Assembly: GCF_030687715.1 (NCBI RefSeq)
Contig: NZ_CP117445.1
Coordinates: forward strand, 61,001 to 125,000
Direction of reading: 5' to 3'
Source of the DNA: Pseudomonas sp. FP2196
Lineage (GTDB): Bacteria; Pseudomonadota; Gammaproteobacteria; Pseudomonadales; Pseudomonadaceae
Length of the DNA: 64,000 bases
Of this stretch, positions 1 to 9,339 are shown one piece after another (within the stretch, counting starts at the first letter, position 1; the number at the start of each line of letters is the position of its first letter). The notes under the pieces are model-generated. The model did no database searches. It had not been told where the DNA came from and was given only the letters and a program-made list of their open reading frames with translations. The translations under genes and the position numbers were made by a program.

Positions 1-318
1 TTGTGCCACCAGCGAAGTCAGCGCAGTGCTGACCTGATCAATGCGTGTCTCGCGGCGCTGCTCGGAATCGAGCACGGCTTTTTCCAGGCGTGGCAACAGG
101 GCGGCGAGGCCGGCGTCCATGTCGTCGGTACGCACCACCTCGCGCATCTCTTTCATGCATTGATCAACCACTCGGTCGGTGCCTTCGGCCGCCAGCGTGC
201 TGCGCACCAGGCCTCGGCGCAGCAAGTCGAGCCGCGCGGCCCAACGACGTTCGAGCTTGTCCTGTTGTTCGATGCTTTTGAGGTATTTCTCTTTCCAGCG
301 CTGGGCGTCGTCGCTCAT
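1..318 (-). CDS. N-terminal part of a GGDEF-type diguanylate cyclase (cut by window edge)
   Basis: Only the first 106 codons are present; the gene continues beyond base 1. The translation begins [19 protein letters not shown] and is a charged, helix-rich region with no membrane segment. From memory it matches the N-terminus of the PA5487-type diguanylate cyclase (DgcH-like), which sits at this position next to the endonuclease-fold gene and dsbA in pseudomonads. The GGDEF domain itself lies outside the window, so cyclic-di-GMP synthesis is inferred from family and synteny only. The ATG overlaps the TGA of the upstream gene in an ATGA junction, implying translational coupling. Confidence 0.7.
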   Translation of the reverse strand, partial: MSDDAQRWKEKYLKSIEQQDKLERRWAARLDLLRRGLVRSTLAAEGTDRVVDQCMKEMREVVRTDDMDAGLAALLPRLEKAVLDSEQRRETRIDQVSTALTSLVAQ

Positions 319-1193
319 TCAGGGGTTCCGCGAGGGGCAGGACTCAACGCGGGCAATGCATCGGCCGTGAGCGAACCCGGCAGACGAATCTCTACCGCGA
401 CCGGCAGGTGATCGGAAATCGGTTGGGCCAGCACTTCGACCTTTTCGAGGGTCAGGGTCGGGCTGAGCAAAATATGATCAAGGCAGCGCTGGGGGCGCCA
501 GCTGGGGAATGTCGCTTCCACCTGCGGGGCGAGCAAGCCGAGATCGCGTAACGGTGACTGTTGTAGCAGATCGCTGGCATGGGTGTTCATGTCGCCCATC
601 AACACCTGATGCTTATAGCCACTGATCAGGTCACGAATGTAAGCCAGTTGCAGGCTGCGCACTCGCGCGCCGAGGGCCAGGTGCATCATCACGACCACCA
701 GCGCTTCCGGGCCTTCGCCGAAACGCAGCAGAATTGCCCCGCGACCTTTCGGGCCGGGCAGCGGGTGATCTTCAATCGCCCACGGGCGCAGACGACTGAG
801 CACGCCGTTGCTGTGCTGCGCCAGTCGACCGAGGTTGCGATTGAGTTGTTGATACCAGTAGGGGAAGGCGCCCAGATGGGCCAGGTGTTCGACTTGATTG
901 ACGTAGCCTGAACGCAGGCTGCCGCCATCGGCTTCTTGCAGGGCGACCAGATCAAAGTCGCCGAGCAGGTCGCCGATCTTCTGCAAATTGCCTGAGCGCC
1001 CGGTGTGCGGCAGCAAATGCTGCCAGCTGCGCGTCAGGTAATGCCGATAACGCTCTGTGCTGATACCGACCTGGATGTTGAAACTGAGCAAGCGCAGACG
1101 TTGGTCTGCTGGCAGGCCCGTAGACGCCAGGTGATGCTCGTTGACCTGCGGATCATGCAGGCCAACGGTGCGTTCGGTCTTCCAGCGGCGCAT
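315..1193 (-). CDS. Endonuclease/exonuclease/phosphatase-fold protein
   Basis: This 292-residue protein carries the metal-dependent EEP (DNase I-like) signature motifs in order: LLSFNIQ near residue 35, LQEAD near 85, MMHLALG near 170, GDMN near 198, a LDHIL motif and the terminal SDHLPV. These supply the Asn, Glu, Asp and His residues that coordinate Mg and cleave phosphodiesters. There is no signal peptide, so it is probably cytoplasmic. The substrate cannot be told from sequence: members act on DNA, phosphoinositides or other phosphoesters. It lies 14 bases after dsbA on the same strand and overlaps the diguanylate cyclase gene by four bases. No good ribosome site is visible before the ATG. 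Confidence 0.8.
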   Translation of the reverse strand: MRRWKTERTVGLHDPQVNEHHLASTGLPADQRLRLLSFNIQVGISTERYRHYLTRSWQHLLPHTGRSGNLQKIGDLLGDFDLVALQEADGGSLRSGYVNQVEHLAHLGAFPYWYQQLNRNLGRLAQHSNGVLSRLRPWAIEDHPLPGPKGRGAILLRFGEGPEALVVVMMHLALGARVRSLQLAYIRDLISGYKHQVLMGDMNTHASDLLQQSPLRDLGLLAPQVEATFPSWRPQRCLDHILLSPTLTLEKVEVLAQPISDHLPVAVEIRLPGSLTADALPALSPAPRGTPE

Positions 1194-1207
1194 GGCGGTT
1201 GCCGCGC

Positions 1208-1849
1208 TTAGTTGGCAGCAGCCTTGGTTGCCGCTCGCTCTTTGGCGACCAACTGGTCAGCCAGTTTCAGCGCTTGTTCCGCACCACCGGCAGAGCCGAT
1301 GTCGAAGCGGTACTTGCCGTTGACGATCATGGTTGGAACGCCAGTGATTTCATACTTCTTGGCCAGTTCACGCGCTTTGACGATCTGGCCTTTGATGGCG
1401 AAAGAGTCGAAGGTGGCGAGGAACTTGTCCTTGTCCACGCCTTGGGTGGCGAGGAAGTCAGCCATGTCGTTCTTGTCGGTCAGCTTTTTGTGTTGTTTCT
1501 GGATGGCTTCGAAAACCGCGGCGTGAACCTTGTGCTCGACACCCATGGCTTCCAGCGTCAGGAACATCTGGCCGTGAGAGTCCCATGGGCCGCCGAACAT
1601 GGCAGGAATGCGTACGAAGTTCACATCTTTGGGCAGTTTTTCGACCCATGGGTTGATCACCGGCTCAAAAGCGTAGCAGTGTGGGCAGCCATACCAGAAC
1701 AGCTCGACCACTTCGATCTTGCCAGGCTCTGCCACTGGCACCGGGTTAGCCAGTTCAACATAAGGTGCGGCAGGGGCTTCAGCGGCCTGAGCGGTCACAC
1801 CGAACAGGCTGGCAGCGACGAGGGCGGCGCTGATGATCAGATTACGCAT
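1208..1849 (-). CDS. dsbA: Thiol:disulfide interchange protein DsbA
   Basis: DsbA introduces disulfide bonds into exported proteins in the periplasm and is reoxidised by DsbB. The 213-residue product starts with a Sec signal peptide (MRNLIISAALVAASLFG, cleavage after QA near residue 22). It carries the thioredoxin-fold active site FWYGCPHCYAF near residue 50; the CPHC dipeptide pair is characteristic of DsbA. A cis-proline motif (GVPTMIV) appears near residue 165. The start is supported by AGGAG six bases upstream. It follows the cytochrome c4 gene, from which a terminator separates it, so it probably has its own promoter in the 200-base gap. Confidence 0.96.
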   Translation of the reverse strand: MRNLIISAALVAASLFGVTAQAAEAPAAPYVELANPVPVAEPGKIEVVELFWYGCPHCYAFEPVINPWVEKLPKDVNFVRIPAMFGGPWDSHGQMFLTLEAMGVEHKVHAAVFEAIQKQHKKLTDKNDMADFLATQGVDKDKFLATFDSFAIKGQIVKARELAKKYEITGVPTMIVNGKYRFDIGSAGGAEQALKLADQLVAKERAATKAAAN

Positions 1850-1943
1850 GCTTTACTCCTGGACAATTTTGGTCGCCTCGCGCGACCTGTGTTCAGACAG
1901 GTCGTGGCGGGCATGAGTTCTGTAGTGTAACGGCAGCGGCCAC

Positions 1944-1972
1944 AAAAAAGGGCGGCCAAAGCCACCCTTTTT
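1944..1972 (-). terminator. Intrinsic terminator after cytochrome c4
   Basis: On the minus strand a seven-base stem (GGGTGGC/GCCGCCC with one G-T pair) closes a TTTG loop and is followed by six T residues. It lies between cc4 and dsbA and would end cc4 transcription. Confidence 0.75.
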
Positions 1973-2049
1973 ATACTTGCTGCGACGGATTAATCGAGCG
2001 TTAACATTGCTGGCGTTTTAAGGCGCGCACAACCCTCGATTCGCGGGTC

Positions 2050-2661
2050 TTAGTGCAGACCTTGAATGTAGCTGGAGACCGCGGCGATATCTTCGTCGCT
2101 CAGGCGTTTGGCGATGGTCTGCATGGTCATGGTGTCGCCGTCGTTGGTGCGGCCGCCTTCTTCCTTGCGGAAATCAGTCAGCTGTTTGGCGATGTATTGA
2201 GCGTGTTGGCCACCCAAGTGCGGGAAGCCGGCGGCGGCGTTGCCGGTACCGTTCGGCGAATGGCAACCGGTACAGGCTGGCAGGCCTTTGGTCAGGTTGC
2301 CGCCCCGGAACAGCGCTTCACCGCGCGCGACGAGCTTGGGATCGGCGGCGCCGACGCTGCCTTTCTGGCTGGCGAAGTACGCGGCCATGTCTGCCAGATC
2401 CTGATCGCTCAGATTGGTCAGCAGGCCGGTCATTTCCAGAACGACGCGCTTGCCCGACTTGATATCGTGCAGTTGCTTGGTCAGGTAGCGTTCACCCTGG
2501 CCGGCCAGTTTTGGAAAATTTGGTGCCATGCTATTCCCGTCCGGGCCATGACAGGCTCCGCATACGGCAACTTTTGCCTGGCCGGCTGCTGCATCACCGG
2601 CAGCATGGGCGAAACCTGAGATTCCCACGGTCAACAGCAGACTCACGATCAATTTGTTCAT
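2050..2661 (-). CDS. cc4: Dihaem cytochrome c4
   Basis: This is an electron carrier that passes electrons from the bc1 complex to terminal oxidases in the periplasm. The 203-residue protein has a Sec signal peptide (cleaved after FAHA, residue 20). It has two tandem class I cytochrome domains with haem-binding motifs CGACH (Cys34, Cys37, His38) and CTGCH (Cys130, Cys133, His134), each followed by a Met ligand candidate. The internal repeat and total length fit the c4 family. It is in tandem with the monohaem cytochrome gene at 2694, 32 bases upstream, and the pair may be co-transcribed. The gene order engB / cytochrome / c4 / dsbA matches other pseudomonads. Confidence 0.93.
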   Translation of the reverse strand: MNKLIVSLLLTVGISGFAHAAGDAAAGQAKVAVCGACHGPDGNSMAPNFPKLAGQGERYLTKQLHDIKSGKRVVLEMTGLLTNLSDQDLADMAAYFASQKGSVGAADPKLVARGEALFRGGNLTKGLPACTGCHSPNGTGNAAAGFPHLGGQHAQYIAKQLTDFRKEEGGRTNDGDTMTMQTIAKRLSDEDIAAVSSYIQGLH

Positions 2662-2693
2662 CAGCTAATCCAACTACGGCTAAGGGTTAAAAG

Positions 2694-3068
2694 TTATGGA
2701 CCGGGCTTACTCGCGCTCATCCAAAGGATGATGGCCTGGTAATCCTCGGCACTGCAGTCCATGCACAAACCACGCGGCGGCATCGCCTTGAAACCCTGGG
2801 TCACGTGTTGCACCAGCGTCTCCATACCTTTCGCCAACCTCGGCGTCCAAGCTGCCTGATCGCCTCTTTCGGGCGCCATGGGTAGTTGGCCGGAATGACA
2901 GGCACTACAAACACGGTTGTACACGGCTTCCGGATCCTGTGTAGCCTGTGCGCTATAAAGCGGCATCAAGACTCCGGTAGCCAGCAGCCATTGAAACGAC
3001 CTTTTCAGGGTTGAGAGCGTTCTGCGTTCTAATGCGCAATCAAGGTCTGTCGCTCTCGTGTACTTCAT
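2694..3068 (-). CDS. Monohaem c5-type cytochrome
   Basis: This is a small periplasmic c-type cytochrome with one haem motif, CSACH, and a downstream Met ligand candidate in AMPPRG. It also has a second cysteine pair (CMDC) typical of c5-like cytochromes. A hydrophobic stretch ending in SAQA, just before the mature region, looks like the end of a signal peptide. The start is uncertain. The ATG at 3068 gives 124 residues with an unusually long, charged N-terminus. Relatives I recall begin near WLLATGVLM, and no ATG or GTG with a good ribosome site lies there in frame; a CTG at 3008 is possible. It is divergent from engB. Confidence 0.75.
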   Translation of the reverse strand: MKYTRATDLDCALERRTLSTLKRSFQWLLATGVLMPLYSAQATQDPEAVYNRVCSACHSGQLPMAPERGDQAAWTPRLAKGMETLVQHVTQGFKAMPPRGLCMDCSAEDYQAIILWMSASKPGP

Positions 3069-3183
3069 CCTTCGCTGGGACAAAGCACACACAAAATCTG
3101 CGGCATTATATACTGGCGTCACTGAAACGGAAGCGACACCGCGTTCCGCGCCCATTCCCGGCGCCGCCCACATCGGAAATCCC

Positions 3184-3828
3184 ATGCAGCTCAAAAATCC
3201 CATCCTCGGCCTGTGCCAACAGTCCACGTTCATGCTCAGTGCGGCCAAAGTCGATCAGTGTCCCGACGACGAAGGCTTTGAAGTGGCCTTCGCCGGTCGT
3301 TCCAACGCCGGCAAATCCAGCGCCCTGAACACCCTGACTCACGCCAGCCTGGCGCGTACCTCGAAAACTCCGGGTCGCACACAGCTGTTGAACTTCTTCA
3401 AGCTAGACGATGATCGTCGTCTGGTCGACCTGCCGGGCTACGGTTATGCAAAAGTGCCGATCCCGCTCAAGCAACACTGGCAGCGTCACCTTGAGGCGTA
3501 TCTGGGTGGTCGCGAGAGTCTGAAGGGTCTGATTCTGATGATGGACATCCGTCATCCAATGACCGACTTCGACCTGCTGATGCTCGACTGGGCCGTTGCG
3601 GCCGGCATGCCGATGCACATCCTGCTGACCAAAGCGGACAAGCTGACGTATGGCGCAGCCAAGAACACGCTGCTCAAAGTGCAGTCGGAAATTCGCAAGG
3701 GGTGGGGTGATCTGGTGACGATCCAGCTGTTCTCCGCGCCGAAACGCATGGGGCTGGAAGAGGCCTACACTGTGTTGGCAGGCTGGATGGAACTGGCGGA
3801 TAAAGGCGCTGAATTGCCTGCTGAGTAA
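3184..3828 (+). CDS. engB: Ribosome biogenesis GTP-binding protein EngB (YihA/YsxC)
   Basis: This is an essential-type small GTPase needed for late 50S ribosomal subunit assembly. The 214-residue product shows all G motifs: G1 GRSNAGKS near residue 37, the switch sequence [12 protein letters not shown]3 DLPGYG and G4 TKAD. The ATG at 3184 is chosen because the family N-terminus ([18 protein letters not shown]) follows directly; the longer in-frame reading from 3058 adds residues unlike the family. It is divergent from the cytochrome gene. It is convergent with the sRNA and polA transcription units, whose terminator lies just past its stop codon. Confidence 0.95.
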   Translation: MQLKNPILGLCQQSTFMLSAAKVDQCPDDEGFEVAFAGRSNAGKSSALNTLTHASLARTSKTPGRTQLLNFFKLDDDRRLVDLPGYGYAKVPIPLKQHWQRHLEAYLGGRESLKGLILMMDIRHPMTDFDLLMLDWAVAAGMPMHILLTKADKLTYGAAKNTLLKVQSEIRKGWGDLVTIQLFSAPKRMGLEEAYTVLAGWMELADKGAELPAE

Positions 3829-3837
3829 ATCGCAGGC

Positions 3838-3881
3838 AAAAAAAGCCCCGGACTTCATATGGGGAGGGAGAAGTTCCGGGG
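3838..3881 (-). terminator. Intrinsic terminator of the sRNA / polA strand
   Basis: On the minus strand an 11-12 base stem (CCCCGGAACTTC with GAAGTCCGGGG, one bulge) around a 13-base loop is followed by CTTTTTTT. It would end the sRNA and any polA read-through. On the plus strand it sits 17 bases after the engB stop but lacks a T-run there. Confidence 0.8.
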
Positions 3882-3972
3882 TTCAAGTTCCGAACCGCTA
3901 GGGCGGGGTTCAGATATCTGCCAACACTTAACACAACATAGGAGCATCGAAGGGCTTCACCAGCCATTCAGT
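3838..3972 (-). ncRNA. ersA: Candidate ErsA (Spot42-like) small RNA
   Basis: Between polA and engB, on the polA strand, lies a self-contained transcription unit: an AlgU-type promoter, about 135 bases with no open frame, and an intrinsic terminator. This position and orientation are those of Spot 42 in enterobacteria and ErsA in P. aeruginosa, an Hfq-dependent RNA of about 132 nt as I recall, which tunes targets such as algC and is activated by the envelope-stress sigma factor AlgU. The 5' end is estimated about seven bases after the -10 box, so it may be off by a few bases. Identity is inferred from synteny, size and promoter type, not from alignment. Confidence 0.75.
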
Positions 3973-3975
3973 AAC

Positions 3976-4003
3976 TCTGAGTAGTGGTCTGCAAGATTAG
4001 TTC
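3976..4003 (-). promoter_or_regulatory. AlgU (sigma-22)-type promoter of the ErsA candidate
   Basis: On the minus strand GAACTA (4003-3998) is separated by 17 bases from TCAGA (3980-3976). The extracytoplasmic sigma consensus for AlgU/RpoE is GAACTT, 16-17 bases, then TCTGA-like. The same TCAGA -10 box and spacing occur before osmC at 46153-46180. Confidence 0.65.
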
Positions 4004-4111
4004 AGATTTTTTTCAAAAAGCTTTGGAATAAGCCCAAGAGCTTTTCTGACTAAGCGCTTTTCGAAGGTTTTGCCGCGACGCCACGCCGCGGCAAAACTGC
4101 CTTCAAATGGC

Positions 4112-6916
4112 TCAGTGAGCCTCATCCCAGTTGTTGCCCACACCGACTTCCACCAGCAGCGGCACATCCAGCTTGGCTGCTTCGCTCATGTGCTGACGAA
4201 TCTCGGCGCTGACCTGCTCGACCAGATCCTCGCGAACCTCCAGCACCAATTCATCGTGTACCTGCAGGATGACTTTGGCGTCCAGCCCGGACGTCGCCAG
4301 CCAGTTATCCACCGCCACCATGGCTTTCTTGATGATATCCGCTGCGGTGCCCTGCATCGGCGCGTTGATCGCCGTGCGCTCGGCCGCTGCGCGTTCCTGA
4401 GGCTTGTTGGAGTTGATCTCCGGCAGGTACAGACGACGCCCGAAGAATGTTTCGACGTAACCCTGATCCGCCGCCTGGGCGCGTGTGCGATCCATGTACT
4501 CGCGCACGCCCGGGTAACGAGCGAAGTAGGTATCGATGTAGGCCTTGGCCGTCTTGGTGTCGACGCCGATGTCCTTGCCGAGCTTTTGCGCGCCCATGCC
4601 GTAGATCAGGCCGAAGTTGATCGCCTTGGCGCCACGACGCTGGTCGGAGGTCACTTCTTTGAGCTCGACTTTGAATACTTCAGCCGCCGTCGCGGTGTGC
4701 ACGTCCAGATTGTTGCGGAAGGCATTCACCAAGCCTTCGTCCTTGGACAGGTGGGCCATGATCCGCAGTTCGATCTGCGAATAGTCCGCCGCCAGCAGTT
4801 TGTACCCTTTAGGTGCGACGAAAGCCTGACGAATACGTCGACCCTCAGCGGTACGCACCGGGATGTTCTGCAGGTTTGGATCACTGGAGGACAGACGACC
4901 GGTCGATGCCACAGCCTGATGGTACGACGTGTGGATGCGCCCGGTACGCGGGTTGATCTGCTCCGGCAGGCGATCGGTGTAAGTGCTTTTCAGCTTGCTC
5001 ATCGACCGGTGCTCCATCAGCACTTTCGGCAAGCGGTGATCGTCTTCTGCCAGTTTCGCCAAGACTTCTTCAGCAGTGGATGGCTGGCCCTTGGCGGTTT
5101 TCTTCAAAACTGGCAGACCGAGTTTCTCGTAGAGAATCACGCCCAGTTGCTTGGGCGAGCCAAGGTTGAATTCTTCGCCGGCGATCTCGAACGCTTCGCG
5201 TTCCAGTGCCACCATCTTGTTGCCCAGTTCGATGCTCTGGATGCCAAGCAGCTCGGCGTCGACGAACGCGCCCTGACGCTCGATGCGCGCCAGCACCGGT
5301 ACCAGCGGGATTTCGATGTCGGTCAGCACGCTGGCCAGGCTCGGGATCGCGCTGAGTTTTTCGAACAGGGTTTGATGCAGACGCAAAGTGATGTCGGCAT
5401 CTTCAGCGGCATATGGCCCGGCCTGTTCCAAGGCGATCTGGTCGAAAGTCAGCTGCTTGGCGCCTTTGCCGGCGATGTCCTGAAAACTCACGGTGGTGTG
5501 ATCCAGGTACTTCTGCGCGAGGCTGTCCATGTCGTGGCGCGTGGCGGTGGAGTTGAGCACGTAGGACTCAAGCATGGTGTCGAAAGCGATGCCGCGCACG
5601 GTGATGCCTTCGTTCTGATCGCCGCCGATGGCGCAGTTGGCCAGGATATTCATGTCGAACTTGGCGTGCTGGCCGACCTTGAGCTTGGTCGGGTCTTCCA
5701 GAATCGGTTTCAGCGCGCGCAGCACAGTGTCGCGATCCAGCTGCTCCGGCACGCCGATGTAGGAGTGGGTCAGCGGGATGTAAGCGGCTTCGTTGGCCTG
5801 CACCGCGAACGACAGACCGACCAGTTGCGCCTGCTGTGCGTCGATGCCGGTGGTTTCGGTGTCGAAGGCGAACAGCCTGGCGTTCTTGAGTTTTTCCAGC
5901 CAGGCGTCGAAGCGTGCCTGATCGAGGATGGTTTCATAGGCGGCTTCAGCGGGGGCGGCTGGCGCTTCGGCTTCGGCTTCCGGCGCGCTGAACAGATCGC
6001 CTGCAGGGGCAGCGGCAGCGCTCAGTTCAAGGCGTTTGGCGTCGCGATCCAGATCATTGATCCAGCTTTTGAATTCCAGCAGGGTGTACAGCTCGTAGAG
6101 CTTGGCAGGGTCTTCCGCGCCCATCTGCAAATCATCGAGTTCGACGTCCAGCGGGACGTCAACCTTGATGGTCGCCAGTTGATAGGAGAGGAAGGCCATC
6201 TCCTTGTGCTCTTCGAGCTTGGCCGGCAGAGTCTTGGCGCCGCGAATCGGCAGGGTCGGCACGATGTCGAGATTCGCGTACAACTCGGTGAGGCCGCCGT
6301 TGACGCCGACCAGCAGGCCGGAAGCGGTCTTCGGACCAATGCCCGGAACGCCCGGAATGTTGTCGGAAGAATCGCCCATCAGTGCCAGATAATCGATGAT
6401 CTGCTCCGGTGCGACGCCGAATTTCTCCTTTACGCCCTCCACGTCCATCGAGCTACCGGACATGGTGTTGACCAAGGTAATGTGGCCGTCGACCAGTTGC
6501 GCCATGTCCTTGTCGCCCGTGGAGATGATCACCGGGCGATCCGCCGCGGCACTGCTGCGCGCCAGGGTGCCGATCACGTCGTCAGCCTCGACGCCTTCCA
6601 CGCACAGCAGCGGGAAGCCGAGGGCGATCACGCTCTGGTGCAGCGGCTCGATCTGCACGCGCATATCGTCGGGCATGCTTGGTCGGTTGGCCTTGTATTC
6701 GGCGTACATCTCATCGCGAAATGTCCCGCCCTTGGCATCGAAGACCACGGCGAACGGGCTGTCCGGGTACTGCTTGCGCAGACTCTTGAGCATGTTCAGC
6801 ACGCCTTTGACCGCACCGGTCGGCAGGCCTTTGGAGGTGGTCAAAGGAGGCAGGGCGTGGAAAGCGCGGTACAGGTAAGACGAACCGTCCACCAGGACGA
6901 GGGGGGCTTGGCTCAT
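4112..6916 (-). CDS. polA: DNA polymerase I
   Basis: This polymerase fills gaps in Okazaki-fragment processing and excision repair. The 934-residue protein has three parts. The N-terminal 5'-3' flap exonuclease spans about residues 1-290 ([41 protein letters not shown]). The 3'-5' proofreading domain begins near 330 and retains the catalytic DTETTG motif. The polymerase domain has motif [14 protein letters not shown], motif [16 protein letters not shown] and motif [12 protein letters not shown] low-complexity Ala/Glu/Pro linker separates the exonuclease parts. The ATG at 6916 ([11 protein letters not shown]) is preferred over an in-frame TTG four codons upstream. It is divergent from the DUF2782 gene. 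Confidence 0.98.
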   Translation of the reverse strand: MSQAPLVLVDGSSYLYRAFHALPPLTTSKGLPTGAVKGVLNMLKSLRKQYPDSPFAVVFDAKGGTFRDEMYAEYKANRPSMPDDMRVQIEPLHQSVIALGFPLLCVEGVEADDVIGTLARSSAAADRPVIISTGDKDMAQLVDGHITLVNTMSGSSMDVEGVKEKFGVAPEQIIDYLALMGDSSDNIPGVPGIGPKTASGLLVGVNGGLTELYANLDIVPTLPIRGAKTLPAKLEEHKEMAFLSYQLATIKVDVPLDVELDDLQMGAEDPAKLYELYTLLEFKSWINDLDRDAKRLELSAAAAPAGDLFSAPEAEAEAPAAPAEAAYETILDQARFDAWLEKLKNARLFAFDTETTGIDAQQAQLVGLSFAVQANEAAYIPLTHSYIGVPEQLDRDTVLRALKPILEDPTKLKVGQHAKFDMNILANCAIGGDQNEGITVRGIAFDTMLESYVLNSTATRHDMDSLAQKYLDHTTVSFQDIAGKGAKQLTFDQIALEQAGPYAAEDADITLRLHQTLFEKLSAIPSLASVLTDIEIPLVPVLARIERQGAFVDAELLGIQSIELGNKMVALEREAFEIAGEEFNLGSPKQLGVILYEKLGLPVLKKTAKGQPSTAEEVLAKLAEDDHRLPKVLMEHRSMSKLKSTYTDRLPEQINPRTGRIHTSYHQAVASTGRLSSSDPNLQNIPVRTAEGRRIRQAFVAPKGYKLLAADYSQIELRIMAHLSKDEGLVNAFRNNLDVHTATAAEVFKVELKEVTSDQRRGAKAINFGLIYGMGAQKLGKDIGVDTKTAKAYIDTYFARYPGVREYMDRTRAQAADQGYVETFFGRRLYLPEINSNKPQERAAAERTAINAPMQGTAADIIKKAMVAVDNWLATSGLDAKVILQVHDELVLEVREDLVEQVSAEIRQHMSEAAKLDVPLLVEVGVGNNWDEAH

Positions 6917-6990
6917 GAGCAGAATCAACCTTTTCGGCGGGCCCGGCGCTAGAATAGCGGGACCGTTGACGACAAAGGGACAAGGTTATC

Positions 6991-7281
6991 ATGCGTACGT
7001 TAAATCGCTTGCTGCTGGTCAGTTTGATTGCTGTCTCACCCTTGGCCGCGATGGCGGCGGATGATGCACCGTCTGCGGATCCGGAAGTTACCATTCGCAC
7101 GGAAGGCGACAAGACCATTCAGGAGTACCGGCAAAACGGCTTCCTGTATGCGATCAAAGTCACGGTGAAGGGCGCGCCGCCTTATTTTCTGGTGCGTGCC
7201 GACGGGACGGATGCAAATTTCATCCGTTCGGATCAGCCGGATATGCTGATTCCGTCGTGGAAGATTTTCGAATGGAAGTAG
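6991..7281 (+). CDS. DUF2782 periplasmic small protein
   Basis: This 96-residue protein has a clear Sec signal peptide (cleavage after AMAA near residue 22). The mature domain is compact and beta-rich, with VTIRTEGDKTIQEYRQNG followed by PPYFLVRADG. It matches the DUF2782 family (PA5494-like) found between polA and thrB in pseudomonads. Its function is unknown to me. It is 60 bases ahead of thrB on the same strand, with a perfect hairpin between them. Confidence 0.85.
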   Translation: MRTLNRLLLVSLIAVSPLAAMAADDAPSADPEVTIRTEGDKTIQEYRQNGFLYAIKVTVKGAPPYFLVRADGTDANFIRSDQPDMLIPSWKIFEWK

Positions 7282-7297
7282 TCTCTTAATTTTAATC

Positions 7298-7320
7298 GGC
7301 GCCGCTTTGATAGCGGCGCC
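7298..7320 (+). terminator. Perfect GC hairpin between the DUF2782 gene and thrB
   Basis: GGCGCCGC (7298-7305) pairs with GCGGCGCC (7313-7320) around a seven-base loop. No T-run follows, so this may be an attenuating or mRNA-processing structure rather than a full terminator. Confidence 0.5.
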
Positions 7321-7341
7321 CGAACTGAGCAGTTTTTAACC

Positions 7342-8295
7342 ATGTCTGTGTTCACTCCCCTGGCTCGGCCCGAGCTGGAAACCTTTCTCGCCCCTTACGG
7401 GCTTGGCCGTCTGCTCGATTTCCAGGGGATCGCCGCCGGCAGCGAAAACACCAATTTCTTTATCAGCCTGGAGCAGGGCGAGTTTGTCCTGACCCTGGTC
7501 GAGCGTGGCCCGGTGCAGGAGATGCCGTTCTTCATCGATCTGCTCGACGTGCTGCACGAAGCCGATCTGCCGGTGCCTTATGCACTGCGCACCACGGATG
7601 GCATGGCGTTGCGTGAACTCAAAGGCAAGCCGGCGCTGTTGCAGCCGCGTCTGTCCGGCAAGCACATCAAGGTTGCCAACGCCCAGCACTGCGCGCAGGT
7701 TGGCGAGTTGCAGGCGCATCTGCACCTGGCGACCCAGGGCGAACACATGATCAAGCGCAAGACCGATCGTGGCCTGGACTGGATGCTGGAGGAGGGCACG
7801 GAGTTTCTCTCGCACCTGAGCGATGAGCCGCGCGCGTTGCTGCAAAAAGCGCTTGATGAAATCACCCGGCAGAAAGAGAAAATTCTCGCGCTACCACGGG
7901 CCAACATCCACGCCGACCTGTTCCGCGACAACGCGATGTTCGAAGGCACACATCTGACCGGACTGATCGACTTCTACAACGCCTGCTCGGGGCCGATGCT
8001 CTATGACGTGGCGATTGCCTTGAACGACTGGTGCTCGGACGATGACGGCTTGATCGATGGTCCGCGCGCCCGGGCATTCCTCGGTGCCTATGCGGCGCTG
8101 CGTCCGTTTACGGCAGCAGAGGCTGAGCTGTGGCCGACCATGCTGCGCGTGGCGTGTGTGAGGTTCTGGCTGTCGCGGTTGATCGCGGCTGAGCAGTTTG
8201 CCGGGCAGGATGTGTTGATTCACGATCCGCAGGAGTTCGAGCAGCGGTTGGCGCAGCGGCAGCAGGTTCACACACCGTTGCCTTTCGCGCTTTAA
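7342..8295 (+). CDS. thrB: Homoserine kinase (ThrB type II)
   Basis: It phosphorylates homoserine to O-phosphohomoserine in threonine biosynthesis. The 317-residue protein is the aminoglycoside-phosphotransferase-fold kinase used by pseudomonads rather than the GHMP-fold enzyme of enterobacteria. It has a nucleotide loop GSENTNFF near residue 34, the catalytic IHADLFRDNAMF near 190 and the metal-binding IDFYNAC about 20 residues later. It is cytoplasmic. It follows the DUF2782 gene and is followed by a strong inverted repeat. Confidence 0.93.
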   Translation: MSVFTPLARPELETFLAPYGLGRLLDFQGIAAGSENTNFFISLEQGEFVLTLVERGPVQEMPFFIDLLDVLHEADLPVPYALRTTDGMALRELKGKPALLQPRLSGKHIKVANAQHCAQVGELQAHLHLATQGEHMIKRKTDRGLDWMLEEGTEFLSHLSDEPRALLQKALDEITRQKEKILALPRANIHADLFRDNAMFEGTHLTGLIDFYNACSGPMLYDVAIALNDWCSDDDGLIDGPRARAFLGAYAALRPFTAAEAELWPTMLRVACVRFWLSRLIAAEQFAGQDVLIHDPQEFEQRLAQRQQVHTPLPFAL

Positions 8296-8298
8296 GAT

Positions 8299-8368
8299 CA
8301 AAAGATCGCAGCCTTCGGCAGCGCCTACAGGGGATCACCTGTAGGCGCTGCCGAAGGCTGCGATCTTT
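8299..8368. repeat. Intergenic inverted repeat, family A
   Basis: About 30 bases on each side (core GATCGCAGCCTTCGGCAGCG) form a near-perfect inverted repeat around a short loop. The arms end in AAAA/TTTT, so transcripts from both thrB and znuA, which converge here, could terminate. A close copy lies at 26905-26982, and the outer part of the arm recurs at 52098-52129. Confidence 0.85.
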
Positions 8369-8378
8369 TTCTATGGGG

Positions 8379-9299
8379 TTACAGAGATTCCAGGCACCCG
8401 GCCAGGTCGTTACCTAACTTCTCCAGCACCTGCTCATAGCCCTGAGCCGTCGCCGGGGTGTAGCCGCCCAGCGCATCCAGTTCCGCCAATTTCACCGGCA
8501 AGCCAGCCACCAGCGTTTCCGCCAGGCGCGGGCGCAATGGCGGTTCGCTGAACACGCAAGTCTTACCCACTTCTTGCAAACGCTTTCGCATCGCCGCCAC
8601 GTGCTGCGCGCCCGGTTGCACTTCTGCGGCCACGCTGAACACTCCGGTGTGCTTCAGGCCGTAAGCCTCTTCGAAGTAATCGAAAGCCTCGTGAAACACG
8701 AAGTACGGTTTGCCTTCAACGCGGGTCAGTCGTTTCTTCAGACGCAGATCCAACGCATCCAGACGCTCATCAAAAGCCTTGGCGTTGCTCTGGTAGCGCT
8801 CGGCATTCGCTGGGTCGGCGGCGCTCAGGTCGGCGGCCATTTTGTCGGCAATTACCCGCGCATTGACCGGCGATAGCCACAGATGTGCGTCCAGCGTACC
8901 CGGACGGTGATCGTGGTCATGATCGTCAGACTCTTGCGCATGGGAATGGCTGTCTTCAGCGAAGTGGCGTAATTTCAGGCCCGGCAGATCCTGCACGGCC
9001 ACGCTCGGCAATGTACGACCACTGAGTACGCGCGGCAGGAAACCTTCCATGTCCGGGCCGATCCAGTAGAGCAGATCAACCGATTGCACCTTCCGTACGT
9101 CGGATGGGCGCAGCGCGTAGTTATGCGGTGAGGCACCCGGCGGCAGCAGCACTTCGGGAACCGCCACGCCGTCCTGCACAGCAGCGGCAATAAGCTGTAG
9201 CGGTTTGATGCTGGTGAGGACTTTGACCTCGGCCTGGGCTGAACCGATCAGCAGAAAACTGGCGACAAAAGCCACAAAAACAGAAAAAAGTCGGGACAC
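8379..9299 (-). CDS. znuA: Zinc ABC transporter periplasmic binding protein ZnuA
   Basis: This captures zinc in the periplasm and delivers it to ZnuBC. The 306-residue protein begins with a signal peptide (VSRLFSVFVAFVASFLLIG, cleavage after SAQA). It carries metal-site histidines in GASPHNY, HLWLSP and FVFHEAFDYFEE. The His/Asp-rich loop between residues 115 and 135 (HSHAQESDDHDHDH) is diagnostic of zinc rather than manganese binders. The GTG at 9299 is preferred over a GTG three codons upstream because relatives begin MSRLFS. It is divergent from zur-znuCB, with a Zur-box candidate in the shared promoter region. Confidence 0.95.
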   Translation of the reverse strand: MSRLFSVFVAFVASFLLIGSAQAEVKVLTSIKPLQLIAAAVQDGVAVPEVLLPPGASPHNYALRPSDVRKVQSVDLLYWIGPDMEGFLPRVLSGRTLPSVAVQDLPGLKLRHFAEDSHSHAQESDDHDHDHRPGTLDAHLWLSPVNARVIADKMAADLSAADPANAERYQSNAKAFDERLDALDLRLKKRLTRVEGKPYFVFHEAFDYFEEAYGLKHTGVFSVAAEVQPGAQHVAAMRKRLQEVGKTCVFSEPPLRPRLAETLVAGLPVKLAELDALGGYTPATAQGYEQVLEKLGNDLAGCLESL

Positions 9300-9326
9300 G
9301 ATGACCACTCAATGAGGCGAGAACGG

Positions 9327-9339
9327 GTAACATAATAAC
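9327..9339. promoter_or_regulatory. Candidate Zur box
   Basis: The sequence GTAACATAATAAC (minus strand GTTATTATGTTAC) is an AT-rich imperfect dyad resembling the GTTATnnTATAAC-type zinc uptake regulator site. It lies between znuA (start 9299) and zur (start 9366), 27 bases from each, where bound Zur would shut both promoters. Confidence 0.65.

Noticed and set aside
4070..6952. A 960-residue open frame on the plus strand
   Set aside because: It lies antisense to polA, whose translation shows all polymerase motifs. The plus-strand product is a His/Gln/Arg-rich mirror frame caused by high GC.
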